Positions 1-7,468 of a stretch of 11,947 nucleotides of DNA are shown here, one piece after another (the first letter of the stretch is position 1; each line of letters begins with the position of its first letter). This DNA is from Serpens sp964410065 (GTDB taxonomy: Bacteria > Pseudomonadota > Gammaproteobacteria > Pseudomonadales > Pseudomonadaceae), in the NCBI GenBank assembly GCA_964410065.1, contig CAYPFO010000080.1:1-11947 (forward strand), read 5' to 3'. The notes below the pieces were generated by a model. It ran no database searches. It saw only the letters and a program-made list of their open reading frames with translations, and had not been told where the DNA came from. A program made the position numbers and the translations under genes.

Positions 1-288
1 CCTGGTTGGATCAGAATCTACCGTTAATCGGCTGGTTAGCAATGATGCCGTTTCGTTGCGGTCTGTTGAGTGCCTCCTTCCTTCTGCATTGCTGGATGGC
101 ATGGTTTTGAGTCGGGTGCGGCTTCGTCAGTGAAGCGCGACTTACCCGACCGGCAATAGCCGAAAACCGCCGTAGGCAGCAGTCCCCCACACTCATAGAT
201 GCCGTTCTCAAGGATTGACGAGCAACCTTGGGGCGGTAGCGTGCCCAGCGGCGCGCAGTGTCAGCACGCGGCACAGGATGCTCAAGCA
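1..288. other. Non-coding leader upstream of the EPS operon
   Basis: I see no supportable gene here. A 92-codon open frame on the minus strand (11-289) has no recognisable domain, a composition unlike the neighbouring proteins and no convincing ribosome site, so I do not call it. The stretch should contain the operon promoter, but I cannot place one: TTGACG at 215-220 resembles a sigma-70 -35 box, yet there is no matching -10 about 17 bases downstream. It does hold a nested inverted repeat (111-150), a small CGGC/GCCG hairpin (151-162) and several GGA motifs near the first start codon. Confidence 0.6.
111..150. repeat. Nested inverted repeat in the operon leader
   Basis: GTCGGGT at 111-117 is perfectly complementary to ACCCGAC at 144-150. 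Inside it GCTTC (121-125) pairs with GAAGC (132-136) around a 6-base loop, giving one long interrupted stem-loop. A smaller CGGC-AATA-GCCG hairpin follows at 151-162. There is no T-run on either strand after the stem, so it does not look like an intrinsic terminator. It could be a leader RNA structure, a protein-binding palindrome or a repetitive extragenic element. The pairing is directly visible; the function is unknown. Confidence 0.45.
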
Positions 289-1458
289 ATGGATATGCTT
301 ATGAACTCACTCAGATTCGCACTCGCGCTAAGCGTGCCGGTACTACTGCCTTCGCCAGCTTGGTCGCTCGACCCGCAACCCATCAGCATGTTGGGCTTTC
401 AATTCATACCCACCCTCAGCCTTGCTGAGACCTATGACGACAATTTCCGCGGACTGGCTGCAGACGAAGCATCCACTTGGATTACTCGCATAGCCCCGGG
501 TTTTCAGTTGATTGCCGAAGATCGCAACAGCGCTCACCGCCTGACGTATGCAGGTGTTCACAACAGCTACCACGACGCCGATGAAGCCAGTCATACCAAT
601 CATTTGGGGCGGCTCGACAGCATCATGGAATTCACCGATCGCCATCGCCTGGACCTGGAAGCCGCCTACCGCAAGGCTGAAGAAACCACCTCTACGGCGG
701 CACGAAACGAGAACGACAAATTTCACACCCGCTCGCTGCGCGGCCTCTATGCCTTCGGCGCACAAAGCGCACGCAATCGCTTGAAGTTCGGCGCGAGCTA
801 CTCAGAGTTGCGCTACGACAATCGCGGCCTGCTCAACGCCGACAAGGAGCGTGACACCACTGGCCTGAGCACCGCCTGGTTTCACCGGCTCGGTGGCAAT
901 ACCCGCACACAGGTTGAAGTGCGCCACACCGATTACGACTACAAACTCGCCAGCAGTCCGCGCAACAGTACCAATACCGCCCTCCTGGCTGGCGCCACCT
1001 GGGAGGCCACGGCCAAAACCACCGGCAAGGTACTCGTCGGCTATGAGCGGAAAGAATTCGAGGACGACCAACGCGACGAGTTGAAAAGCCCGATGTGGGA
1101 AGTGGGTATCGACTGGGAGCCGCGCAGCTATTCCACCTTCACCCTGAAAGCCCGACGGGCCTTCGATGAAGGCGACGATGGCTCCGATGCCATCCAGGCC
1201 ACCAGTGCTTCCCTCGCCTGGCGACACCAATGGATCGAGCGCGTGACCACCAACCTCTCGCTTGGGCTGGCCGAGTATGTCTACGAAGGCCAGAACCGCG
1301 ATGACGACCTGGTCAGCGCCGGCCTGGAACTGATCTACAGCCCGCGGCGCTGGCTCGATGTGTCGCTGGGTTACCGCTATCACGATAACGATTCCAACGT
1401 TCCGGACGAGCGCTACCAGCGCAACATTTACAGAATCAGTGTTGCTGGCAGCCTTTGA
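289..1458 (+). CDS. Outer-membrane beta-barrel polysaccharide export protein (EpsL/VpsM-like)
   Basis: This is a predicted secreted outer-membrane beta-barrel, probably the pore through which the polymer leaves the cell. A signal peptide is clear: a hydrophobic stretch around LRFALALSVPVLL and a likely cleavage after PAWS, before LDPQ. The mature part (about 360 residues) is a series of amphipathic strands rich in Tyr, Arg, Asp and Glu, such as RLTYAGVHNSYHD, NRLKFGASYSELRYD and WLDVSLGYRYHDND. This is typical of the beta-barrel families found in EPS loci (EpsL, VpsM, BBP2-type). The last residue is Leu rather than the usual terminal aromatic. Start choice: ATG 289 has AGGA at 275-278, but ATG 301 (weak GGA at 291-293) gives the cleaner signal peptide. 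An in-frame ATG at 199 would place 30 non-signal-like residues in front. The OPX gene lies 24 bases downstream, and the pair probably works together (inference). The family call rests on pattern and context, as strand-level homology cannot be tested by eye. Confidence 0.8.
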   Translation: MDMLMNSLRFALALSVPVLLPSPAWSLDPQPISMLGFQFIPTLSLAETYDDNFRGLAADEASTWITRIAPGFQLIAEDRNSAHRLTYAGVHNSYHDADEASHTNHLGRLDSIMEFTDRHRLDLEAAYRKAEETTSTAARNENDKFHTRSLRGLYAFGAQSARNRLKFGASYSELRYDNRGLLNADKERDTTGLSTAWFHRLGGNTRTQVEVRHTDYDYKLASSPRNSTNTALLAGATWEATAKTTGKVLVGYERKEFEDDQRDELKSPMWEVGIDWEPRSYSTFTLKARRAFDEGDDGSDAIQATSASLAWRHQWIERVTTNLSLGLAEYVYEGQNRDDDLVSAGLELIYSPRRWLDVSLGYRYHDNDSNVPDERYQRNIYRISVAGSL

Positions 1459-1470
1459 GCCCCCCCTTGC

Positions 1471-1474
1471 GGAG
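1471..1474 (+). promoter_or_regulatory. Shine-Dalgarno site of the OPX gene
   Basis: GGAG lies 8 bases before ATG 1483. It favours that start over the in-frame ATG at 1489, which would be 14 bases away. Confidence 0.55.
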
Positions 1475-1482
1475 CCGCATCC

Positions 1483-2019
1483 ATGCCCATGATCAGCCGA
1501 ATCCTTCTTATCTTCCTGGCCCTGGTGCCAGCACAGACGGGCTTTGCGGATGGCGACGCGCAATATCGATTGGCTTCCGGCGACGTGGTGCGCATCAGCG
1601 TCTACGGCGAGGCCGACTTGAGTTTCGATCAGGTCCGGCTCAACGATGCGGGCACCTTCTCGTATCCCTTTATCGGTCAGGTAAAGGCGCGGGGCAAAAC
1701 CGCCAACCAGATCGAGCAGTTGATTACCGACAAGCTCAAGGATGGCTATCTAGTTGAGCCCAGGGTAACGGTCAGCGTGATTACCTACCGGGAGTTCTAC
1801 ATCAGTGGCGAGGTACAAAAACCCGGCGGTTACCCCTACCAGCCGGGCCTGACGCTTGATCGGGCTATCGCGCTGGCCGGCGGCCTCACGGAACGGGCCT
1901 CGCTCAAACGAGTGACCATTGTGCGAGGCCTAGGCGAAACCCGAGTGGCCGAGAAAGCCACCATCGACACCGCCATCCTTCCCGGCGACACCATCACCAT
2001 CGCGCAGGGCTTCTTTTGA
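1483..2019 (+). CDS. Short periplasmic polysaccharide export (OPX/Wza-like) protein
   Basis: This is an export protein of the Poly_export (Wza/GumB/VpsN) family, 178 residues. An N-terminal signal peptide (ISRILLIFLALVPA, probable cleavage after GFA) precedes the Poly_export domain: YRLASGDVVRISVYGEADLS, a LNDAGTFSYPFIGQV segment and the VEPRVTVSVI end. A single SLBB-type domain follows (FYISGEVQKPGGYPYQPGLT, then AIALAGGLTERA), ending in the typical PGDTITI. E. coli Wza is about 379 residues with a lipid-anchored Cys and a C-terminal membrane helix. This protein has no lipobox Cys at the cleavage site and no C-terminal helix, so by itself it cannot form an outer-membrane channel. That fits the minimal OPX class described in Myxococcus, which requires a partner beta-barrel, here the gene just upstream. 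Its stop codon overlaps the next start by one base (TGATG). Confidence 0.92.
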   Translation: MPMISRILLIFLALVPAQTGFADGDAQYRLASGDVVRISVYGEADLSFDQVRLNDAGTFSYPFIGQVKARGKTANQIEQLITDKLKDGYLVEPRVTVSVITYREFYISGEVQKPGGYPYQPGLTLDRAIALAGGLTERASLKRVTIVRGLGETRVAEKATIDTAILPGDTITIAQGFF

Positions 2020-4244
2020 TGAACAGTCTCCAGGGCTTTAATGACGATCATCGGGGTTTGGCACGATTTGCCAACGAAGATGACGACATCATCGATGTCA
2101 TGAAAATCTGGAACGTGTTGTGGCAGGCAAAACTGTACATCGCCGCTCTGGTAATCATGGCGTGCCTGGTAACCGCCGCGGTGCTGGTCACCCTCACGCC
2201 TTATTACAAGGCAACCGCCACCCTGCTAATCGAGAAAAAAGCCCCTCAGGTTCTAAACTTCCAACAGCTTTACGATCCCTCCGCCAATACCAGCGAGTAC
2301 CTGCAAACCCAACTGGGGCTATTGAAATCACGCGCCCTGGCCGAGCGTGTGGTGAGTAGCTTGAGCCTGACCACTCACCCACTGTTCGACCCCAGGCAGC
2401 AACCTGCCCCCCTCGTTGATGTGCCGGCCTGGTTGAGTAATTGGCGGCCGGGCCCAGACGACCCCATCAAGGCACCGGACGAAGCGGCAATCTTCAAGCG
2501 GGTTACCCATAACGTGATGAAAAGTCTCAGCGTTCAAGCGCTGGACAAGAGCCAACTGCTGGCCGTGCACGTCGAAATACCCGACCCTGTTCTGGCCGCC
2601 GATATAGCCAATGCGCTTGCCGAAGGCTTTATCGCCAGTCAGCTAGATGCCTACATGAGCGTGTCGCTGTCCTCAGCCGACTGGATGGATTCACGGCTCA
2701 CTGAACTACGGGACACGCTGCGCGGCGCTGAAAGCCGGCTGCAGGCCTATCGGGAAAGCGAAGGTCTGGTGGACGTGGACGGAGTGGCCACCATCAGTGC
2801 CGACGTTCTGTCCATGACCGGCAACCGCATGATTGATGCGCGACGGCAGCGTGCCGAAGCGGAGAGTCAGTACCGTCAGGTGCAGTCCATGAGCGCTGGC
2901 GGACTGCAGCGCCTGGCCAGCGTGCCGGCAGTCCTGGGGCACCCCCTGATTCAGCAGTTCAAGGCAGAAGAAGCCAAGGCCCGTGCCCGGGTGGAGGAGC
3001 TGTCGCGTCGCTACGGCGACAAGCATCCGAACATGATCGCCGCCCGGACAGAGCTGGCCGCAGCGACGGCCAGCCTGCAGGCGCAGGTTCAGCAGGTCGT
3101 AGCGGGAATCGAGCGCAACTACCAATTGGCGCAGGCCAACGAGGAATCGTTGTTTCAGTCGTTCACCGACAACAAGGAACAGATCCAGGAGATTTCACGC
3201 AAGGAGTTCCGCTTGCGTGAGCTGCAGCGCGAAGTGGACAGTAACCGCGTGCTCTACGAAACCTTCATGACTCGCCTGAAGGAAACCGCGGCCACCTCGG
3301 ACATCAATGCCGCCAATGCCCGAGTGGTTGACCGGGCCCTTCCTCCGGGCATGCCGAGCAAGCCCAACAAACCGCTGATCCTCCTGATCGCAGCCTTGGC
3401 CGCCACGGTGACGGGTATCGCCCTGACCTTCTTGCGCGAAGGCCTCAACAACACGTTCCGAAGAACCGAGGACATCGAGACCAAGCTCAATATTCCGGTC
3501 CTCAGCATTATTCCACTGGTGCCGAAAAAGACCCGCCATCAGCTCTCCCACATGTTCGAACGCAACGAGAACAGGCGTTTCTGCGAAGCGATCCGCAATA
3601 TGCGCACCGGCCTGGTGCTGGCTGATCCCGATACGCCGCGGCAAATCATTCTGGTCACCTCCTCCGTGCCGAACGAGGGCAAAAGCACGGTGGCCAACAA
3701 CCTGGCCTTTGCCGTCGCGCATATCGAACGTGTGTTGCTGATCGAGGCCGACCTGCGCAGCCCGACCCTGGCGCGAAATTTTGATTTTCCGGTGGGCGCG
3801 CCCGGGCTGGCGGACCTGATCGCCGGCACGGCCAGGTTCGAGAACTGTATTCGAACCATTGGCAAAGTCAGCATGCTGCCGGCCGGGACGATTCCGTCCA
3901 ATCCCCAGGAACTGCTTTCTTCACCGCGACTGGTAAAGATCCTGCGCACCCTGCAAAACCGCTATCAGCGAATCATCATCGACTCTCCGCCTACCCAGGT
4001 GGTCAGCGACTCGATGCTGCTGGCCAGCCTGTCCAGTGCGGTGATGTATGTCATCCGTGCAGAGAACACGCCCGTCTCGCTGGTCATGAAAGGCGTTACG
4101 CAGCTGCAGGACAAGGCGCCAATCGTGGGTGCCGTGCTGAACCAGATCGACCTGAACAAGGCGCGCAAGTACGGCTACTACTACGAAAACTATGGCTATC
4201 TGGCCGCCGCGGAAAAGATCACTCACCAACCCTCGCGGATTTGA
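2019..4244 (+). CDS. Wzc-like polysaccharide co-polymerase with bacterial tyrosine autokinase
   Basis: This is an inner-membrane protein that controls chain length and links polymerisation to export (Wzc/VpsO/ExoP class), 741 residues. In order it has: a Wzz domain with a first membrane helix near residues 38-58; a long periplasmic coiled-coil region (GNVR-type, ending with LRELQREVDSNRVLYETFM); the Pro-rich motif PPGMPSKPNKP and a second helix near 452-472; then a cytoplasmic BY-kinase. The kinase shows Walker A VPNEGKST (Lys555), Walker A' LLIEADLR (576-580) and Walker B RIIIDSPP (Asp655). It ends in a tyrosine cluster, KYGYYYENYGY, the usual autophosphorylation site. One oddity is that the first acidic residue of Walker A' is Glu576 instead of the customary Asp, while Asp578 is kept. 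The ATG at 2019 overlaps the previous stop by one base. A TTG just before it (2016) is a less likely start. Cycling between phosphorylated and unphosphorylated states is known for the family; for this protein it is inferred. Confidence 0.96.
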   Translation: MNSLQGFNDDHRGLARFANEDDDIIDVMKIWNVLWQAKLYIAALVIMACLVTAAVLVTLTPYYKATATLLIEKKAPQVLNFQQLYDPSANTSEYLQTQLGLLKSRALAERVVSSLSLTTHPLFDPRQQPAPLVDVPAWLSNWRPGPDDPIKAPDEAAIFKRVTHNVMKSLSVQALDKSQLLAVHVEIPDPVLAADIANALAEGFIASQLDAYMSVSLSSADWMDSRLTELRDTLRGAESRLQAYRESEGLVDVDGVATISADVLSMTGNRMIDARRQRAEAESQYRQVQSMSAGGLQRLASVPAVLGHPLIQQFKAEEAKARARVEELSRRYGDKHPNMIAARTELAAATASLQAQVQQVVAGIERNYQLAQANEESLFQSFTDNKEQIQEISRKEFRLRELQREVDSNRVLYETFMTRLKETAATSDINAANARVVDRALPPGMPSKPNKPLILLIAALAATVTGIALTFLREGLNNTFRRTEDIETKLNIPVLSIIPLVPKKTRHQLSHMFERNENRRFCEAIRNMRTGLVLADPDTPRQIILVTSSVPNEGKSTVANNLAFAVAHIERVLLIEADLRSPTLARNFDFPVGAPGLADLIAGTARFENCIRTIGKVSMLPAGTIPSNPQELLSSPRLVKILRTLQNRYQRIIIDSPPTQVVSDSMLLASLSSAVMYVIRAENTPVSLVMKGVTQLQDKAPIVGAVLNQIDLNKARKYGYYYENYGYLAAAEKITHQPSRI

Positions 4245-4261
4245 CCCGGAACCTCTTCCGT

Positions 4262-4265
4262 GGAG
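4262..4265 (+). promoter_or_regulatory. Probable Shine-Dalgarno site of the phosphotransferase gene
   Basis: GGAG lies 11 bases before ATG 4277. The spacing is long, but this supports the ATG over an in-frame TTG at 4241, which would overlap the previous stop codon. Confidence 0.4.
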
Positions 4266-4276
4266 ATAGACATTCG

Positions 4277-5662
4277 ATGGCTCCGCAACATCGCACTCTG
4301 ATAGCCAAGCGCCGGGGACTCACCTTCTGGACTCAATGGGCCGTAGGCATGTTGTTGGTGTGCCTGCTGCTGACCCTGCTGGTACAAGCCCGTTACGGCA
4401 CCATCCTCAGTCAATACCGCGTTCTGGGCATACTCACCCTGCTCGGCTCGGTGCACGCTTATGCGCTGCTGCAGGTTTATCACAAACGACACCGTCTGCT
4501 CTCCGGATTGCTGCGCCTGCTTGCAGGCTGGTTCTTGCTGATCGGTAGTCTGCTGACCATCGCGGTCGTCACCCATACCTTGCACCACTATTCACTCGAC
4601 CTGGTGTTCAGCTGGTGCGTCCTTGGCTTCCTTGCCCAGGCGCTGAGCTACGCGCCGCTGCATGTAATGAATCGGCTGCATGCCCGCAAGCTGCGTAATG
4701 AAAGGCGCTCGGTGATCGTGGGCACCGGTCCCCTGGCGCAGGAGCTGGCGAGGAACCTGAGCAAGCCGCACCGAGTACCGCTGGTGGGCATGATTGCCAC
4801 CGAACATGTGAAAGTCGGTGTTGGCCTGCCGATCCTCGGAGAGCTGTCGAACCTGCGGGGCATTCTGCAGCAGCAACATATTCGGCGCGTTTACATTGCC
4901 CTGCCGTTGAATGAAATGCCGCGCATAGAAAGTATTTACATCGACTTGTTGGACCTGCATGTCGATGTGGTTTGGATACCTGACTTTGGCAGCATGTTGT
5001 TGCTCAATCATTCGGTAGCCGAGATTGGTTCCATTCCGGCCATTTACCTCAACGAAACGCCCCTCAGCTCACATCCGGGGGCCTTGCTAGGCAAGGAAAT
5101 ACTGGAGCGCAGCCTGGCTGTGCTCGCCATTCTGCTCTTGAGCCCTGTGCTGCTCGCCGCGGCTATAGCCGTCAAGCTGACGTCCCCCGGCCCGGTGTTG
5201 TTCAAGCAGAAACGCCACGGCTGGAATGGCGAAGTCATCAACATCTGGAAGTTCCGCACCATGCGCGAACATGAAGACGACCTGGTCAAACAAGCGACCC
5301 GAGGCGATCAGCGCGTAACTGCCGTAGGCCGTTTCATGCGGCGCACTTCGCTCGATGAATTACCACAGCTGTTCAACGTGGTGGCTGGGGAGATGGCACT
5401 GGTGGGGCCACGTCCCCATGCCGTTCCGCACAACCTGTATTACATCGGCAAGATCCGCGCCTATATGGCTCGCCACCGAATCAAGCCGGGAATCACGGGC
5501 CTGGCGCAAATCACTGGCCATCGCGGCGAGACCGAAACCGTGGAAAAGATGCAGCAGCGCGTCAATCAGGACCTTCTCTACATCAATCATTGGTCGTTCT
5601 GGCTGGATTTCAAGATTCTCCTCAAAACGCCCTTTACGCTGCTTTCCAAAGATATCTACTGA
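4277..5662 (+). CDS. Polyprenyl glycosyl-1-phosphate transferase (WcaJ/GumD/VpsL-like)
   Basis: This is the initiating enzyme. It transfers a hexose-1-phosphate, most likely glucose-1-phosphate from UDP-glucose, to undecaprenyl phosphate at the cytoplasmic face of the inner membrane. It has 461 residues, usual for the family. The N-terminal half has four predicted helices (roughly WAVGMLLVCLLLTLL, VLGILTLLGSVHAYALL, LAGWFLLIGSLLTIAVV and LVFSWCVLGFLAQAL). A nucleotide-binding-like domain follows, starting RSVIVGTGPLAQELARNL. Then comes the hydrophobic helix LAVLAILLLSPVLLAAAIAV and the catalytic sugar-transferase domain: SPGPVLFKQKRHG, WKFRTM, the catalytic acidic pair in SLDELPQ (Asp360-Glu361), ALVGPRPHAVPHN, KPGITGLAQITGHRGET and INHWSFWLDFKILLKT. 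The RPHAV and GYRGET-type motifs resemble WcaJ-like glucose transferases more than the GalNAc/QuiNAc-type short enzymes. The sugar identity is inferred. A gap of 32 bases separates it from the kinase gene, and the next gene starts 6 bases after its stop. Confidence 0.95.
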   Translation: MAPQHRTLIAKRRGLTFWTQWAVGMLLVCLLLTLLVQARYGTILSQYRVLGILTLLGSVHAYALLQVYHKRHRLLSGLLRLLAGWFLLIGSLLTIAVVTHTLHHYSLDLVFSWCVLGFLAQALSYAPLHVMNRLHARKLRNERRSVIVGTGPLAQELARNLSKPHRVPLVGMIATEHVKVGVGLPILGELSNLRGILQQQHIRRVYIALPLNEMPRIESIYIDLLDLHVDVVWIPDFGSMLLLNHSVAEIGSIPAIYLNETPLSSHPGALLGKEILERSLAVLAILLLSPVLLAAAIAVKLTSPGPVLFKQKRHGWNGEVINIWKFRTMREHEDDLVKQATRGDQRVTAVGRFMRRTSLDELPQLFNVVAGEMALVGPRPHAVPHNLYYIGKIRAYMARHRIKPGITGLAQITGHRGETETVEKMQQRVNQDLLYINHWSFWLDFKILLKTPFTLLSKDIY

Positions 5663-5668
5663 GCGCAG

Positions 5669-7468
5669 ATGTTCACACTCGACATTCTCGACAGCTATTC
5701 GGATTGCCAGCTGGACGGTGCCAGCTCGTTCTCTTTTTTGAACTTTGCCTCCATCGGTGTCTTGTTCAAATCGCCGCAGCAGGACTCGATAACCTTCTTC
5801 TGCGACGGAATGCTGTTGTCATATTTCCTATCGAAAGTAACCGGAAAGAAAATCGTCCGCGTCAGTTTTGACTTCACCTCCATTGCCCATCAGGTCTTTC
5901 GGCACGCCGAACTGCACCAAAAACGCCTCTATTTCGTCGGTGCTCAGCCAGCGGATCTGGTTCGCTTTATCGACAAGCTAAAAATACGGTACCCCGCTCT
6001 ACTGATTTGCGGCTACCACCATGGTTATTTCAACGACCACCACGCCATCCGACTTTGCGCGGACATTCGGGACGCTAACAGTGACATTCTTATCGTCGGC
6101 CTGGGGGCTGGGCATCAGGAACGCTTCATTCGCCAGGCGCGTGCGAACGGTTTCTCGGGCGTGGCTTTTTCGTGCGGTGGATTCATTCGCCAGGAATCCA
6201 TGACCTCTGGTTATTTTTATCCGGCCTGGGTGGATCGCTTCAACTGTCGGGCTTTCTATCGCATGTACAAAGAGCCCTACACCATTAAGCGGTACCTATT
6301 CGATTACCCCCGGAACTTCATGCACTTGCTGGCCATGATTGCCAGACGAAAAGTCGCTATCAATATCGTGCAGCCCACTCCGGCCGCGGCCAGGATGCGC
6401 ATCCTGTTCGTATTCAAGGATTTCAAACCCGACGGCGGCGTCGAGCGGGTTCAGCGGCAGTTGGCCGACCAGTTTTGCCACGATGGTCAGCAGGTTGTTT
6501 TTTTCATCATGAATGGCGACTGTGCGGATACCGGCCCGGCGGAAATCAAGCAAATCGGCGGCAGCAACGGGAGCGGAATCGTCTCGATCTGCACGTCCGC
6601 ATTCACCCTGCGCAGGATCATCCGGCAACAGCGGATCACGCATGTGATCGCCGCCAAGGAGTTGGCCAATCTCTGCACCCGGCTCGCCACGCTTGGCTGC
6701 AATTGCCGAGTGATTTATACCCGTCATGCGGCACTCGACACCGCCGAACAACAGCTCAACCCGACCCTGCTCGCCCTGCTGTATTCCTTCTATTTGCTGG
6801 GGCGCGGTCAGGTGGTCACCGTTTCCCAAGGACTCAAAGCGGGCCTCACGCGCCGCGTGCCGTGGGGGAAGGGGCGCATCAATCACTGCCCCAATGCTGT
6901 AGTCACTGAACCGCTGTTGGCCAAGGCTGCTAGCACCCTACCCGCTCACCTGCCCTCAAATTACCTACTGGCCGTGGGCAGGCTTACCGAAGAAAAGGGC
7001 TTTGATCTTCTGCTGGCCGCCTACGCCTTGGCGTTGCGCCAAAGTCCCTTGCCAGACCTGATTCTAGTGGGCACGGGACCTGAACGTGACGCACTGAACA
7101 CGCAGGCCGCTCAGCTGGACATTGCCGATCGCGTGCACTTCACCGGTTTTCTGAGCAATCCCTATCCCCTAATCAAACATGCCCAGTTTTTTGTACTGAG
7201 TTCCAGGCATGAGGGATTACCGACCGCTCTAATCGAAGCCCTGGCCTTGGGTACACCGGTACTGGCTACCGACTGCGATACCGGCCCACGTGAACTGCTC
7301 GATAACGGCCGGCTGGGCATCCTGGTGAAAGCCAATGACGCACAGGCATTGGCGGAAGGAATCTTGTTGGCCATGGGCGACAGGGATAGACGCCCTGTCC
7401 CGAGATCGGTCGAGCAATACGGCAGCCAGCATGCAGCGCAGGCGTATTACCAGGTATGGAACCGATGA
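5669..7468 (+). CDS. Fused two-domain glycosyltransferase: GT26 (WecG/TagA/GumM-like) plus GT4
   Basis: This is a single frame of 599 residues carrying two glycosyltransferases. Residues about 1-225 look like family GT26. They show FFCDG with Asp46 at the catalytic-base position, RLYFVGAQP, RYPALLICGYHHGYF, SDILIVGLGAGHQE (Gln150), SCGG and RAFYRMYKEPYTIKRYLFDYPRN. Residues from about 243 on are a complete GT4 (GT-B) enzyme: MRILFVFKDFKPDGGVERV, a sugar-nucleotide half with LLAVGRLTEEKGFDLL, LVGTGPERDAL and the EX7E motif EGLPTALIE (Glu515, Glu523). Each half alone is about the normal size of its family. GT26 enzymes (GumM, WecG, TagA) add the second sugar to a lipid-linked first sugar, so this half probably acts directly after the phosphotransferase, and the GT4 half may add the third. 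An ATG at 6395 begins the GT4 part but has no properly spaced ribosome site, supporting real fusion. The GT26 motif is GHQE where PKQE is usual. The start at 5669 has only a weak ribosome site. Confidence 0.9.
   Translation: MFTLDILDSYSDCQLDGASSFSFLNFASIGVLFKSPQQDSITFFCDGMLLSYFLSKVTGKKIVRVSFDFTSIAHQVFRHAELHQKRLYFVGAQPADLVRFIDKLKIRYPALLICGYHHGYFNDHHAIRLCADIRDANSDILIVGLGAGHQERFIRQARANGFSGVAFSCGGFIRQESMTSGYFYPAWVDRFNCRAFYRMYKEPYTIKRYLFDYPRNFMHLLAMIARRKVAINIVQPTPAAARMRILFVFKDFKPDGGVERVQRQLADQFCHDGQQVVFFIMNGDCADTGPAEIKQIGGSNGSGIVSICTSAFTLRRIIRQQRITHVIAAKELANLCTRLATLGCNCRVIYTRHAALDTAEQQLNPTLLALLYSFYLLGRGQVVTVSQGLKAGLTRRVPWGKGRINHCPNAVVTEPLLAKAASTLPAHLPSNYLLAVGRLTEEKGFDLLLAAYALALRQSPLPDLILVGTGPERDALNTQAAQLDIADRVHFTGFLSNPYPLIKHAQFFVLSSRHEGLPTALIEALALGTPVLATDCDTGPRELLDNGRLGILVKANDAQALAEGILLAMGDRDRRPVPRSVEQYGSQHAAQAYYQVWNR

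Noticed and set aside
94..112. TGGCATGGTTTTGAG as a sigma-54 promoter
   Set aside because: The TGGC is followed by TTGA one base too close, and the essential GC of the -12 element is missing.
111..162. Intrinsic terminator of an upstream gene
   Set aside because: The stem-loops are not followed by a T-run on either strand.
215..243. TTGACG as a sigma-70 -35 box
   Set aside because: The hexamer about 17 bases downstream (AGCGTG) is nothing like TATAAT, so no promoter can be called.
11..289. Minus-strand open frame of 92 codons in the leader
   Set aside because: No recognisable domain, an Arg/Gln-rich random-looking composition, and it spans the palindromic region. I cannot exclude a divergent small gene, but nothing supports it.
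802..1563. Long open frame (253 codons) on the minus strand opposite the barrel gene
   Set aside because: It lies entirely antisense to a gene with a clear signal peptide and strand pattern, has a composition typical of a G+C-rich shadow frame and shows no domain.
6296..6886. Minus-strand open frame of 196 codons opposite the GT26-GT4 gene
   Set aside because: It is a shadow of a strongly supported coding frame, with no motif and no ribosome site.
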